In this document: positions 1 through 7,256 of the stretch, one piece after another | How the letters are laid out: every line of letters starts with the position of its first letter | Position numbering within the stretch: position 1 is the first letter of the stretch | DNA from: Phaeobacter sp. J2-8 | Lineage (GTDB): Bacteria; Pseudomonadota; Alphaproteobacteria; Rhodobacterales; Rhodobacteraceae | Reading direction: 5' to 3' | Assembly (NCBI RefSeq): GCF_022867865.1 | Contig: NZ_JALIEC010000002.1 | Coordinates: 620,001-684,000 of the forward strand | Length of the DNA stretch: 64,000 nt | Program-made: the position numbers and the translations under genes | Notes under the pieces: model-generated | The model's input: only the letters and a program-made list of their open reading frames with translations | Database searches by the model: none | What the model was told of the DNA's origin: nothing

Positions 1-52
1 TGGCGGCGGCCCAGCATTTGCTGGTGCAGTTTGCGACTGATCCGTTACTCAT
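1..52 (-). CDS. N-terminal start of a small unknown protein in the nuo operon (partial)
   Basis: An ATG lies 31 bases downstream of the nuoE stop on the same strand, and the frame stays open to the window edge, giving 17 residues that begin MSNGSVANCT. Nuo operons of this bacterial family commonly carry small unknown genes between nuoE and nuoF, so a short gene here fits. Only the start is visible. The ribosome binding site is poor, and no domain can be recognised. The next real gene could instead begin beyond the edge. Confidence 0.3.
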   Translation of the reverse strand, partial: MSNGSVANCTSKCWAAA

Positions 53-82
53 GGTTCAAAACCCCGTACCGCCCCTTTCGGC

Positions 83-1273
83 TTAATACACGTCACCCTT
101 TTTCACACGCGATGAGAATTCAGTCTCTTCGCCCGAGGCCAGTTTCTTGGCCTGGGCCACCCATTCGTCCCGCGTCACCCGACCTTTGAACCCTTCGAGG
201 TTCTGATCGACCCAGGCCACTTCTGCGGCGGACCAGGCGGCGATTTGATCGAAATGGTAGAAGCCAAGCGAGTTGCAGAGAATTTCCAGCTTTGGCCCGA
301 TACCCTTGATGTTTTTCAGGTCGTCTGCACCACCTTCACGCGGTCCGTCCAGAGCGGCGGGGCGTGTACCCTCGCCCATTTCTGCGGCGGCCTCTTCCGT
401 CGTGGCCGACGTCTTCGGCGCATCGGCGGTCACCGGTTTGCCCTTGGTCACGGCCTGGGCGGCGCGGTTGTCGACACCGGTTTCATCAACCGGGACATCC
501 TTTGTCGGGCGCGGTTGGCTGGCCGGGGCGGCGGCGATATGGGCCGCGGCGTCACCGTGATTGGCCCCTTGCTGCCAAGGCGCGCGCAGCTCTACTTCGG
601 TGCCATCAATCCGCTTGATGCTGTCCCCAAGATCCACCGCCAGCTGGGCAGAGCCGTTGTGGTCGGGGCGTCCCTCGGCGTGGTCTTTCAGGCTGGTCAG
701 GCCGGATTTCGGCTCTGACGTGTAGCGCCCGTTTTGCGGACCCGGCACCGGAACCCCACCTGCGGCCATTTCGTCAATGATTTCCGCCAGACGTTCGGTC
801 GTCAGATCCTCGTAGTAATCTTTGCCGATCTGGGCCATCGGCGCATTGGCACAGGCCCCCAGACATTCCACTTCTTCCCAGGAAAACCGGCCATCGGCGG
901 ACAGTTCATGTGCCTTGGCGGCGATCTTTTCCTTGCAGACGCCAATCAGATCCTCGGCGCCACAGATCATGCAGGACAAGGTGCCGCAAACCTGAATATG
1001 GGCCACAGAACCAACCGGTTGCAGTTGAAACATGAAGTAGAACGACGCCACTTCCAGCACCCGCATATAGGCCATGCCCAGCATTTCAGCGACATGTTCA
1101 ATCGCCGGACGCGTCAACCAGCCTTCTTGTTCCTGTGCACGCCAGAGCAGCGGAATCACGGCGCTGGCCTGACGGCCCTCGGGGTATTTCGTCACCTGCG
1201 CCTCGGCCCAGGCGAGATTGGCCGGGGTGAAGGCGAAACTTTGCGGTTGGTCATGATAAAGACGGCGCAGCAT
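83..1273 (-). CDS. nuoE: NADH-quinone oxidoreductase subunit E (24 kDa, thioredoxin-like [2Fe-2S]) with long C-terminal extension
   Basis: Peripheral subunit of respiratory complex I that carries the [2Fe-2S] cluster N1a next to the FMN subunit NuoF. Residues 1-170 are the conserved core. The four cluster cysteines are visible as VCGTLSC (C-x4-C) and ECLGAC (C-x3-C). The protein has 396 residues, whereas the usual subunit has about 160-240. Residues from about 175 to 310 are a low-complexity Ala/Pro/Thr/Glu-rich linker. The last 80 residues, starting near [12 protein letters not shown], resemble a helix-hairpin-helix fold. This extended form is common in Rhodobacterales. The gene lies last among the visible nuo genes and is co-directional with them. 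Confidence 0.95.
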   Translation of the reverse strand: MLRRLYHDQPQSFAFTPANLAWAEAQVTKYPEGRQASAVIPLLWRAQEQEGWLTRPAIEHVAEMLGMAYMRVLEVASFYFMFQLQPVGSVAHIQVCGTLSCMICGAEDLIGVCKEKIAAKAHELSADGRFSWEEVECLGACANAPMAQIGKDYYEDLTTERLAEIIDEMAAGGVPVPGPQNGRYTSEPKSGLTSLKDHAEGRPDHNGSAQLAVDLGDSIKRIDGTEVELRAPWQQGANHGDAAAHIAAAPASQPRPTKDVPVDETGVDNRAAQAVTKGKPVTADAPKTSATTEEAAAEMGEGTRPAALDGPREGGADDLKNIKGIGPKLEILCNSLGFYHFDQIAAWSAAEVAWVDQNLEGFKGRVTRDEWVAQAKKLASGEETEFSSRVKKGDVY

Positions 1274-1376
1274 GATCGTTCTTTCCGTTCCTCACCGAAG
1301 CGCGAAGGCTCCGAAACTTTCTATTCTGGGGGATCCGCGCCGCAATCGGCGTGCATCCCATGTATCGGCCCGTGCC

Positions 1377-1688
1377 TCAGGTCGCGGCGGCGACCGTCTC
1401 GGGGGTGCAGGCGCCTGTGGTCAGACGCACGCCACCACTTTGCAACCGCACGGCCTGTTCGCGGGCCAGCCGTTGTTCGGTGATCGCAATCGTCTGTTCA
1501 CGGGTCAACCCGGCCTGAAATTCCACCGCGCCATAATCCGCATCACTGACAAGCGTACAGCCGATGCTGCGCACCGCTTCGTCATAAGCAGCGAGATTAT
1601 CGACGTTGGTGCCTTCTGGCGGCACTTCCATACAGGCGGTCAGCGAGGCCAGCGCGCCCAGGACAATGGCGAAACGAACCCCGGTCAC
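1377..1688 (-). CDS. Small lipoprotein of unknown function inside the nuo operon
   Basis: A 103-residue protein. The N-terminus [19 protein letters not shown] is a lipoprotein signal peptide with lipobox LTAC, so the mature protein should be lipidated at Cys19 and membrane-anchored on the periplasmic side. The start overlaps the nuoD stop by an ATGA arrangement, which indicates translational coupling in the complex I operon. I recognise no domain. Published Rhodobacter nuo operons also contain several unidentified genes; whether this one is homologous to any of them was not tested. Confidence 0.75.
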   Translation of the reverse strand: MTGVRFAIVLGALASLTACMEVPPEGTNVDNLAAYDEAVRSIGCTLVSDADYGAVEFQAGLTREQTIAITEQRLAREQAVRLQSGGVRLTTGACTPETVAAAT

Positions 1689-2914
1689 CTGTCAATCTCC
1701 CCAAAGACGATGTCCATGGTGCCGATGATCGCCGCAACATCCGCGAGCTGGTGCCCACCGGCCACGTAATCCATCGCCTGAAGATGCGGGAAACCCGGTG
1801 CGCGCAGCTTGGCGCGATAGGGTTTGTTGGTGCCATCCGCTACCAGATAGACGCCGAATTCCCCTTTGGGGGCTTCAACGGCGGCATAAACTTCGCCCGC
1901 AGGCACTTTGAAACCTTCGGTGTACAGCTTGAAGTGATGGATCAAGGCCTCCATCGACTGCTTCATCTCACCGCGTTTCGGCGGCGACAGCTTGCCCCGC
2001 GCCATCACATCGCCCTGCCCCTCGGGGGCACGCAGCTTTTCAATGGCCTGATGGATGATCAGCAGCGATTGACGCATCTCTTCCATGCGGACGAGATAGC
2101 GATCATAGCAATCGCCATTCTTGCCAACCGGGATCTGGAAATCGAATTCGTCATAGCATTCATAGGGTTGCGCACGGCGCAAGTCCCAGGCGAGGCCCGA
2201 TCCACGCACCATGACACCCGAAAACGCCCAATTCTGGATGTCTTCTTCGGTGATGATGCCAATGTCGGCATTCCGCTGTTTGAAAATGCGGTTTTCGGTC
2301 AGAAGCCCATCAATATCCGCAAGCACACGCGGGAAATCCTTGGCCCATTCCTCAATATCGTCGATCAGATCAGGCGGCAGATCCTGATGCACACCGCCGG
2401 GGCGGAAATAGGCCGCGTGCAGACGGGCGCCACAAGCGCGCTCGTAAAACACCATCAGCTTTTCACGCTCTTCAAAGCCCCAAAGCGGCGGGGTCAGCGC
2501 GCCAACGTCCATCGCCTGGGTCGTAACGTTCAGCAGGTGGTTCAGAATGCGGCCAATCTCGGAATAGAGCACCCGGATCAGACTGCCACGGCGTGGAACC
2601 TCGACACCGCAAAGCTTTTCAATCGCCAGACACCAGGCATGTTCCTGATTCATCGGCGCCACATAATCCAACCGGTCAAAATACGGCAGGTTCTGCAGGT
2701 AGGTCCGGCTTTCCATCAGCTTTTCGGTGCCACGGTGCAGCAGGCCGATATGCGGATCGCAGCGTTCTACGATTTCGCCGTCCAGCTCCAGCACCAAACG
2801 CAACACCCCGTGCGCCGCAGGGTGCTGCGGGCCGAAGTTGATATTGAAATTGCGGATTTTCTGTTCGCCCGACAGCGCGTCGGTGCTGCCATCATCAAAC
2901 TTGGAACCGTCCAT
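1685..2914 (-). CDS. nuoD: NADH-quinone oxidoreductase subunit D (49 kDa)
   Basis: Complex I subunit that forms the quinone-binding cavity together with NuoB. The core begins with [19 protein letters not shown], and the quinone-site His and the 49-kDa family motifs ([21 protein letters not shown]) are present. The predicted length is 409 residues, normal for the family. The open frame extends 29 codons further upstream, but the ATG at 2914 overlaps the stop codon of the preceding 57-aa gene as TGATG, which supports this start. The 3' end overlaps the lipoprotein gene. Confidence 0.96.
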   Translation of the reverse strand: MDGSKFDDGSTDALSGEQKIRNFNINFGPQHPAAHGVLRLVLELDGEIVERCDPHIGLLHRGTEKLMESRTYLQNLPYFDRLDYVAPMNQEHAWCLAIEKLCGVEVPRRGSLIRVLYSEIGRILNHLLNVTTQAMDVGALTPPLWGFEEREKLMVFYERACGARLHAAYFRPGGVHQDLPPDLIDDIEEWAKDFPRVLADIDGLLTENRIFKQRNADIGIITEEDIQNWAFSGVMVRGSGLAWDLRRAQPYECYDEFDFQIPVGKNGDCYDRYLVRMEEMRQSLLIIHQAIEKLRAPEGQGDVMARGKLSPPKRGEMKQSMEALIHHFKLYTEGFKVPAGEVYAAVEAPKGEFGVYLVADGTNKPYRAKLRAPGFPHLQAMDYVAGGHQLADVAAIIGTMDIVFGEIDR

Positions 2915-3087
2915 CAGCGCTTCTCCAACTCTTGCAGCTTCATCGCCATCCACCACAACAGGGCCAGCGCACCAAAGGGCACGATGCATACGGCGGCCCA
3001 AATCTTATCAATACCGAAATGCGGCAATAGTTTCAGCATCGGAATGATCGACACAGCCGTGACGATGATCCACCAGAGGAATTCCAT
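2914..3087 (-). CDS. 57-residue membrane protein between nuoC and nuoD
   Basis: A short open frame beginning [18 protein letters not shown] and ending LQELEKR. It has two hydrophobic stretches (about residues 3-20 and 28-46), consistent with a small integral membrane protein. Its stop shares bases with the nuoD start (TGATG). Its ATG shares an A with the TAA that would end nuoC once a one-base deletion in nuoC is corrected (TAATG). This double coupling argues strongly that it is a real gene translated with complex I. The function is unknown; an assembly or accessory role is only an inference from position. Confidence 0.8.
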   Translation of the reverse strand: MEFLWWIIVTAVSIIPMLKLLPHFGIDKIWAAVCIVPFGALALLWWMAMKLQELEKR

Positions 3088-3697
3088 TACTTGGCCCCCT
3101 CTTCGGTTTTCTCATCCCCGGCAGGATGTATTCCGCACCTTCCCAGGGAGACATGAAATCGAATTGGCGGTATTCCTGCACCAGCGACACCGGTTCATAG
3201 ACCACGCGCTTCTGCGCCTCGTCATAACGCACTTCGGTATAGCCGGTTGTAGGGAAATCCTTGCGCAGCGGATAGCCGCGAAAGCCATAATCGGTCAGGA
3301 TGCGGCGCAAATCCGGGTGGCCGGAAAATAGGATGCCGAACATGTCAAACACCTCACGCTCGAACCAATTGGCCGAGGGGTGAATGTCAAGAATTGACGG
3401 CACCATATCTTCTTCACGCACGCTCAGCCGCAGCCGAATGCGGTGGTTCTGGTACATCGACAGGAAGTGATACACCACATCGAACCGCTTGGCGCGGGCC
3501 GGGTAATCCACCGCCGTAATGTCGACCAGCGTTGAAAACTGACAGTTCGGATCGCTGCGCAGGAATTCCACCAACCCCGGCAGATTGGCCGGGGCGACAT
3601 CAATCGTCAGCTCACCAAAGTCGACCGACCAGCCAAGAACGCAATCGGTCCGTTTGATTTCGATATGAGCGCCAAGCTCTTGCAATGCTGCGGTCAT
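3087..3697 (-). CDS. nuoC: NADH-quinone oxidoreductase subunit C (30 kDa), 3' end shifted by a one-base deletion
   Basis: Peripheral arm subunit of complex I that packs against NuoD. The family signature [20 protein letters not shown] is clear, followed by [19 protein letters not shown]. As written, the frame runs past the expected end to 3008 with an unrelated tail after EYILPG. A run of four C at 3116-3119 (plus strand) should be five. Restoring it gives the normal ending [11 protein letters not shown] and a TAA that overlaps the next start. The coordinates given are for the corrected 203-residue protein. The likely cause is a homopolymer sequencing error; a genuine mutation would only alter the last dozen residues. 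Confidence 0.93.
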
Positions 3698-3708
3698 GAC
3701 CCTGCCCC

Positions 3709-4242
3709 TTACCTTGTGATCGTGCCGGTGCGGCGGATTTTGCGTTGCAATTGCATCAGACCATAAAGCAGCGCCTCAGCCGTGGGCGGGCATCCGGGCA
3801 CATAGATGTCGACCGGCACAACCCGGTCACAGCCGCGCACCACGGAATAGCTGTAATGGTAATAGCCCCCGCCATTGGCGCAGGACCCCATCGAGATCAC
3901 ATACCGCGGCTCTGGCATCTGGTCATAGACCTTGCGCAGCGCCGGGGCCATCTTGTTGGTCAGGGTGCCGGCAACGATCATCACGTCGGATTGGCGCGGG
4001 GATGCACGCGGGGCGATCCCGAAACGTTCCGCATCGTAACGCGGCATCGAGGTGTGCATCATCTCGACCGCGCAGCAGGCCAGACCGAATGTCATCCAAT
4101 GCAGCGAGCCGGTGCGCGCCCAGTTGATGATATCCTCGGTCGAGGTCAGCAGAAACCCTTTATCCTGCAACTCTGCGTTCAGCGCCTGGGTCGCGACTTC
4201 TTTGTCGAAGCCTGCGGTATTGGCGGCGGTACTTACTGCCAT
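3709..4242 (-). CDS. nuoB: NADH-quinone oxidoreductase subunit B (PSST, cluster N2)
   Basis: Complex I subunit that binds the terminal [4Fe-4S] cluster N2 and donates electrons to quinone. The ligand cysteines are visible in [19 protein letters not shown] and [13 protein letters not shown]. The start at 4242 ([11 protein letters not shown]) is preferred over the ATG seven codons upstream. A purine-rich AGGGG lies about 8 bases before it, and the start then overlaps the nuoA stop by 10 bases, as expected for coupled nuo genes. The product is 177 residues. Confidence 0.96.
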   Translation of the reverse strand: MAVSTAANTAGFDKEVATQALNAELQDKGFLLTSTEDIINWARTGSLHWMTFGLACCAVEMMHTSMPRYDAERFGIAPRASPRQSDVMIVAGTLTNKMAPALRKVYDQMPEPRYVISMGSCANGGGYYHYSYSVVRGCDRVVPVDIYVPGCPPTAEALLYGLMQLQRKIRRTGTITR

Positions 4243-4598
4243 TCCAGCGCCCCTTTCTTCCATTCATAGGCAAAGCCGATGGTCAGCACGGCAAGGAACA
4301 CCATCATCGACCAGAACCCGAGCATCGACACATCCCGGAACGCAACCGCCCATGGGAAAAGGAACGCGATTTCAAGGTCAAAGATAATAAACAGGATCGA
4401 GACCAGATAAAACCGGACATCAAATTTCATCCGCGCGTCATCAAAGGCGTTGAACCCGCATTCATAGGCCGACACTTTTTCCGGGTCCGGGTTGCGGACG
4501 GCCAGAATCACGGCGGCAAGAATCAGGACAATACCAAGTCCGATGGCGACGGCGAGAAAGACGAGAATGGGAAGGTATTCCCTGAGCATCTCTTCCAC
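4233..4598 (-). CDS. nuoA: NADH-quinone oxidoreductase subunit A
   Basis: Small membrane-arm subunit of complex I with three transmembrane helices (about residues 7-32, 63-83 and 91-112). The conserved loop [20 protein letters not shown] is present. GTG at 4598 is chosen as the start because AAAGGAG sits 8 bases upstream and the product (V/M)[14 protein letters not shown] matches the family N-terminus. A longer open frame starts at 4625, but its first codons contain the ribosome binding site. This is the first gene of the operon. Confidence 0.94.
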   Translation of the reverse strand: MEEMLREYLPILVFLAVAIGLGIVLILAAVILAVRNPDPEKVSAYECGFNAFDDARMKFDVRFYLVSILFIIFDLEIAFLFPWAVAFRDVSMLGFWSMMVFLAVLTIGFAYEWKKGALEWQ

Positions 4599-4663
4599 GG
4601 GGCAGGCTCCTTTCAACACGCGCAAAAGGCGTGCGCTCAGTTGGCTCGCTTGGCTTGTTGGTC

Positions 4664-4692
4664 GGTTTATCGCTGCACCGCAGGGGGGTCAA
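4664..4692 (-). promoter_or_regulatory. Candidate sigma70-type promoter of the nuo operon
   Basis: On the minus strand TTGACC is followed by a 17-base spacer and TAAACC. The predicted transcription start is about 60 bases before the nuoA GTG. No other sequence in the 300-base gap matches as well. The call rests on pattern matching only. Confidence 0.45.
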
Positions 4693-4704
4693 TGCGTCGA
4701 TGAA

Positions 4705-4724
4705 ACATTCACAATTATGAATGT
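4705..4724. promoter_or_regulatory. Inverted repeat upstream of the nuo promoter
   Basis: ACATTCA-CAATTA-TGAATGT has perfect 7-base arms in an AT-rich patch. Its centre lies about 57 bases upstream of the predicted nuo transcription start, a usual place for an activator. It does not match the FNR consensus (TTGAT-N4-ATCAA), and no regulator can be named. Confidence 0.35.
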
Positions 4725-4883
4725 AATATCCTATCCCTGCCAAAGATATTTTAATTCAATGACTTACCGACACCAATGCGGATTCCAGACACGACAGGCC
4801 CGGAATTCGGTCAAAAATCACACCGCTTCGATCTTAGGCGATGCAGTTGCGGCAAAAGCCCTAGTTTTTTTGTCAGAAATGAA

Positions 4884-4903
4884 GTGTGAGATAGCGCTCA
4901 CAC
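4884..4903 (-). terminator. Hairpin at the end of the leucine operon
   Basis: GTGTGAG-ATAGCG-CTCACAC forms a perfect 7-base stem overlapping the stop codon of the last gene (TGA at 4898-4900). Pyrimidine-rich sequence follows on the minus strand, but not a clean T tract. It is a plausible transcription end for the operon. Confidence 0.4.
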
Positions 4904-5677
4904 CCATTGCGGCGGACGCTTGTCGAAAAACGCCGAAATCCCCTCTTGCGCTTCGTCTGTGTTCCAGCGGTTTGCCAGCGCGTCGATAGCCAAATCCATG
5001 TCGCTTTGGCTGACCCCGCCGCCCAATGCCTAAATCAACGCCTTGGCCTCGCCAACGGCCCCCGGTGCGCAGGACAGATAGGGCAGGACCTGGTCTTCGA
5101 CCGCCTGGTCCAATTCATCGGCCTGCACCGCCTTGGCCACCAATCCCAGTGTCACCGCCTCTTCGCTGTCAAACAGCCGCGCCGACATGAACACCCGCCG
5201 CGCCATCGCCGCACCCATGCGGCGCAGTACAAACGGGCCGATATTGGCCGGAATCAGTCCCAACCGGGTTTCGGTAAATCCAAACCGCAGGCCCTGCGCC
5301 GCGACCACCACGTCACAGACCGACATCAACCCCATGCCACCGCCAAAGGCATTGCCCTGCACCCGGCCAATCACCGGCTTTGGCAGCCGGTCGAGCGCTT
5401 GCAGCATGATCGAAAGCTTGGCGCTCTCGCGTCGGCGGGTGTCGCTGTCCATATCAAATTGCGCCCGCATCCAGGCCAGATCGCCCCCGGCGCAGAATGT
5501 CTTGCCCTCGGCGGCCAGCACAACAACACGCACCGTGTCGTCCGCGCCCAACGTCTGGGCAGCATGGACAAGCTCGTCCAGCATCTCGGCCGACATCGCA
5601 TTGTGTTTTTCGCTACGTGCCAGCCAGAGCGTGGCAACCCCGCGCGCATCGCTCTCGATTTTCAATGTCTGATACAT
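4898..5677 (-). pseudogene. liuC: Enoyl-CoA hydratase/isomerase family, probably methylglutaconyl-CoA hydratase, with an in-frame TAG
   Basis: Crotonase-fold protein. By operon context it should hydrate 3-methylglutaconyl-CoA to HMG-CoA in leucine degradation. The oxyanion-hole motifs KTFCAGGDLAWM and GNAFGGGMGLMSVCD are present. Translation from ATG 5677 (MYQTLKIESD) reaches KALI and then meets TAG at 5030-5032. The same frame continues as ALGGGVSQSDMDLAIDALAN and ends FFDKRPPQWV at TGA 4898, exactly as intact relatives do, for 259 residues in total. A single base change (for example CAG to TAG) explains it, so this is either sequencing error or a recent nonsense mutation removing about 44 residues. 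The TAG is the only visible defect. Confidence 0.8.
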
Positions 5678-5737
5678 GCCCGTTCCCTTTCGTCGTGCGC
5701 CAAAATCCGTGCAAGGCATTGCAATGATCCGTGCAGA

Positions 5738-6598
5738 TTATTGCCCCGCATTCCGCAACCCGCGTGCCAAATCCGCAGCCCTTGCAATCACCTCGTGATC
5801 AAGCCCGGTCTCCCAGCCCAGATCCGCCAGCCGCCTTGCCACGGATTCGGTCGCGACATTGCCCGCCGCCCCCGGCGCATAGGGGCACCCGCCAAGCCCG
5901 CCGACCGCCGCATCAAAGACCCGTAGCCCCTTGTCCAGCGAGACCTCGATGTTGGCCAATGCCTGGCCGCCGGTATCGTGGAAATGCCCGGCCAGTTTCG
6001 CGGCCGGCACCACCGCGAGAACCGCATCCAGCATCGCCGCCACCTTGTCCGGCGTGGCGCGCCCGATCGTGTCACCCAGCGAAATCTCGTAACAGCCCAC
6101 CTCAAGCAAGGCCTTGACCACACGCGCCACCTGATCCGGCGCCGTCGGCCCGTCATAGGGGCATTCCACGACGCAGGACACATAGCCGCGCACCGGCAAT
6201 CCCGCCGCCCGGGCGGCTTCGGCCACCGGCGCGAAACGCAACAGACTCTCGGCAATGGTGGCGTTGATATTGGCTTTGGAAAACCCTTCCGAGGCCGAGC
6301 CGAAAATCGCCACCTCATCCGCCTGCGCGGCAATCGCGCCCTCAAGACCGCGCATGTTTGGCGTCAGCGCCGCATAGGACACCCCCGGCGCCCGCCTGAT
6401 CCCCGCCAGCACATCGGCGCTGTCCGCCATCTGCGGCACCCATTTCGGGCTGACGAAGCTGGCGCATTCAATGCGGCGGAACCCCGCCCTGCTCAGGCAA
6501 TCCACCAGCGCGATCTTGTCCGCTGTCGCGATCCGGCTTTTTTCGTTCTGAAGACCGTCACGCGGCCCGACTTCGAAAATTTCTACAGTGTCAGCCAT
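5738..6598 (-). CDS. mvaB: Hydroxymethylglutaryl-CoA lyase
   Basis: Splits HMG-CoA into acetyl-CoA and acetoacetate, the last step of leucine catabolism. The HMGL-like TIM barrel is evident: FEVGPRDGLQNE near the N-terminus, metal-binding AGHFHDTGGQALAN, and the catalytic-cysteine loop GGLGGCPYAPGAAGNVATE. The product has 286 residues from ATG 6598 (MADTVEIFEV), which follows the GST stop immediately. An ATG at 6607 that overlaps that stop is an alternative start. The liu/mcc operon surrounds it. Confidence 0.95.
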   Translation of the reverse strand: MADTVEIFEVGPRDGLQNEKSRIATADKIALVDCLSRAGFRRIECASFVSPKWVPQMADSADVLAGIRRAPGVSYAALTPNMRGLEGAIAAQADEVAIFGSASEGFSKANINATIAESLLRFAPVAEAARAAGLPVRGYVSCVVECPYDGPTAPDQVARVVKALLEVGCYEISLGDTIGRATPDKVAAMLDAVLAVVPAAKLAGHFHDTGGQALANIEVSLDKGLRVFDAAVGGLGGCPYAPGAAGNVATESVARRLADLGWETGLDHEVIARAADLARGLRNAGQ

Positions 6599-6599
6599 G

Positions 6600-7256
6600 T
6601 CATACATCCGGCACAGGATAGAAATCCTGCGCAAAAAAGTCCTGTGTTCCATCCCGCGCCTTGGCCCGCTGATAGGCGGAACGCGCCTTCAGCCGATCCC
6701 AATAGGCCAAGAGCCCCGGAAATTCGTCAATCCGTGCGTAATATTGCGCCAACTCAAAGGTATAGGCGCACATGATGTCTGCGGTCGAAAACCCCGACGC
6801 CAACAGAAAATCACCCGCGATCCGCCCCTCCAGCGCGCCCAGCGCCGCGCGCAGCCGTGCGGTCAACAGCTTGATCACCACGGGCGAGGCCTGAGCCGGG
6901 TCGCGCAGAAACACGCGGTTCAGGTTCAGATTTTCGACAAGACAGCCGATCGTCTCAGAATAGGCCATCATCTCCAGGTATTGCGCCCGCTCTGCATGCC
7001 CGGGCAGCGGCTGCAACCCCGCCTCTGGGTGAAGCTCGGTCAGGATCTGAAGGATCGCCGCGCTTTCGAAAAACACCTCGCCCTTATATTCCAACGCCGG
7101 CACGCGCCCGGCAGGTGAAATTGCCAGAAACTCCGGTGTTCGCAACGACCCGTCACGGATCGAGTAATAGGCGACGTCATAGTCCAGCGCCAATTCCTCC
7201 AGCATCCACATCACCCGCAACGACCGCGCGAGCGGCACATGATGCAACCGGATCAT
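6600..7256 (-). CDS. Glutathione S-transferase family protein inside the leucine operon
   Basis: A 218-residue soluble GST. Residues 1-80 form the thioredoxin-like domain (RLHHVPLARSLRVMWMLEEL, then RVPALEYKGEVFFESAAIL with the cis-Pro and Glu-Ser glutathione contacts). Residues 90-210 form the helical domain with FSTADIMCAY. The start overlaps the mccA stop as ATGA, so the two are translationally coupled. The substrate is unknown. Its place suggests handling of an electrophilic acyl or enoyl intermediate, which is inference only. Confidence 0.88.
   Translation of the reverse strand: MIRLHHVPLARSLRVMWMLEELALDYDVAYYSIRDGSLRTPEFLAISPAGRVPALEYKGEVFFESAAILQILTELHPEAGLQPLPGHAERAQYLEMMAYSETIGCLVENLNLNRVFLRDPAQASPVVIKLLTARLRAALGALEGRIAGDFLLASGFSTADIMCAYTFELAQYYARIDEFPGLLAYWDRLKARSAYQRAKARDGTQDFFAQDFYPVPDV

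Noticed and set aside
1751-3331. Long plus-strand open frame of 526 codons opposite nuoD and nuoC
   Set aside because: It is antisense to well-supported complex I genes, has no recognisable domain, and reflects the high GC codon pattern.
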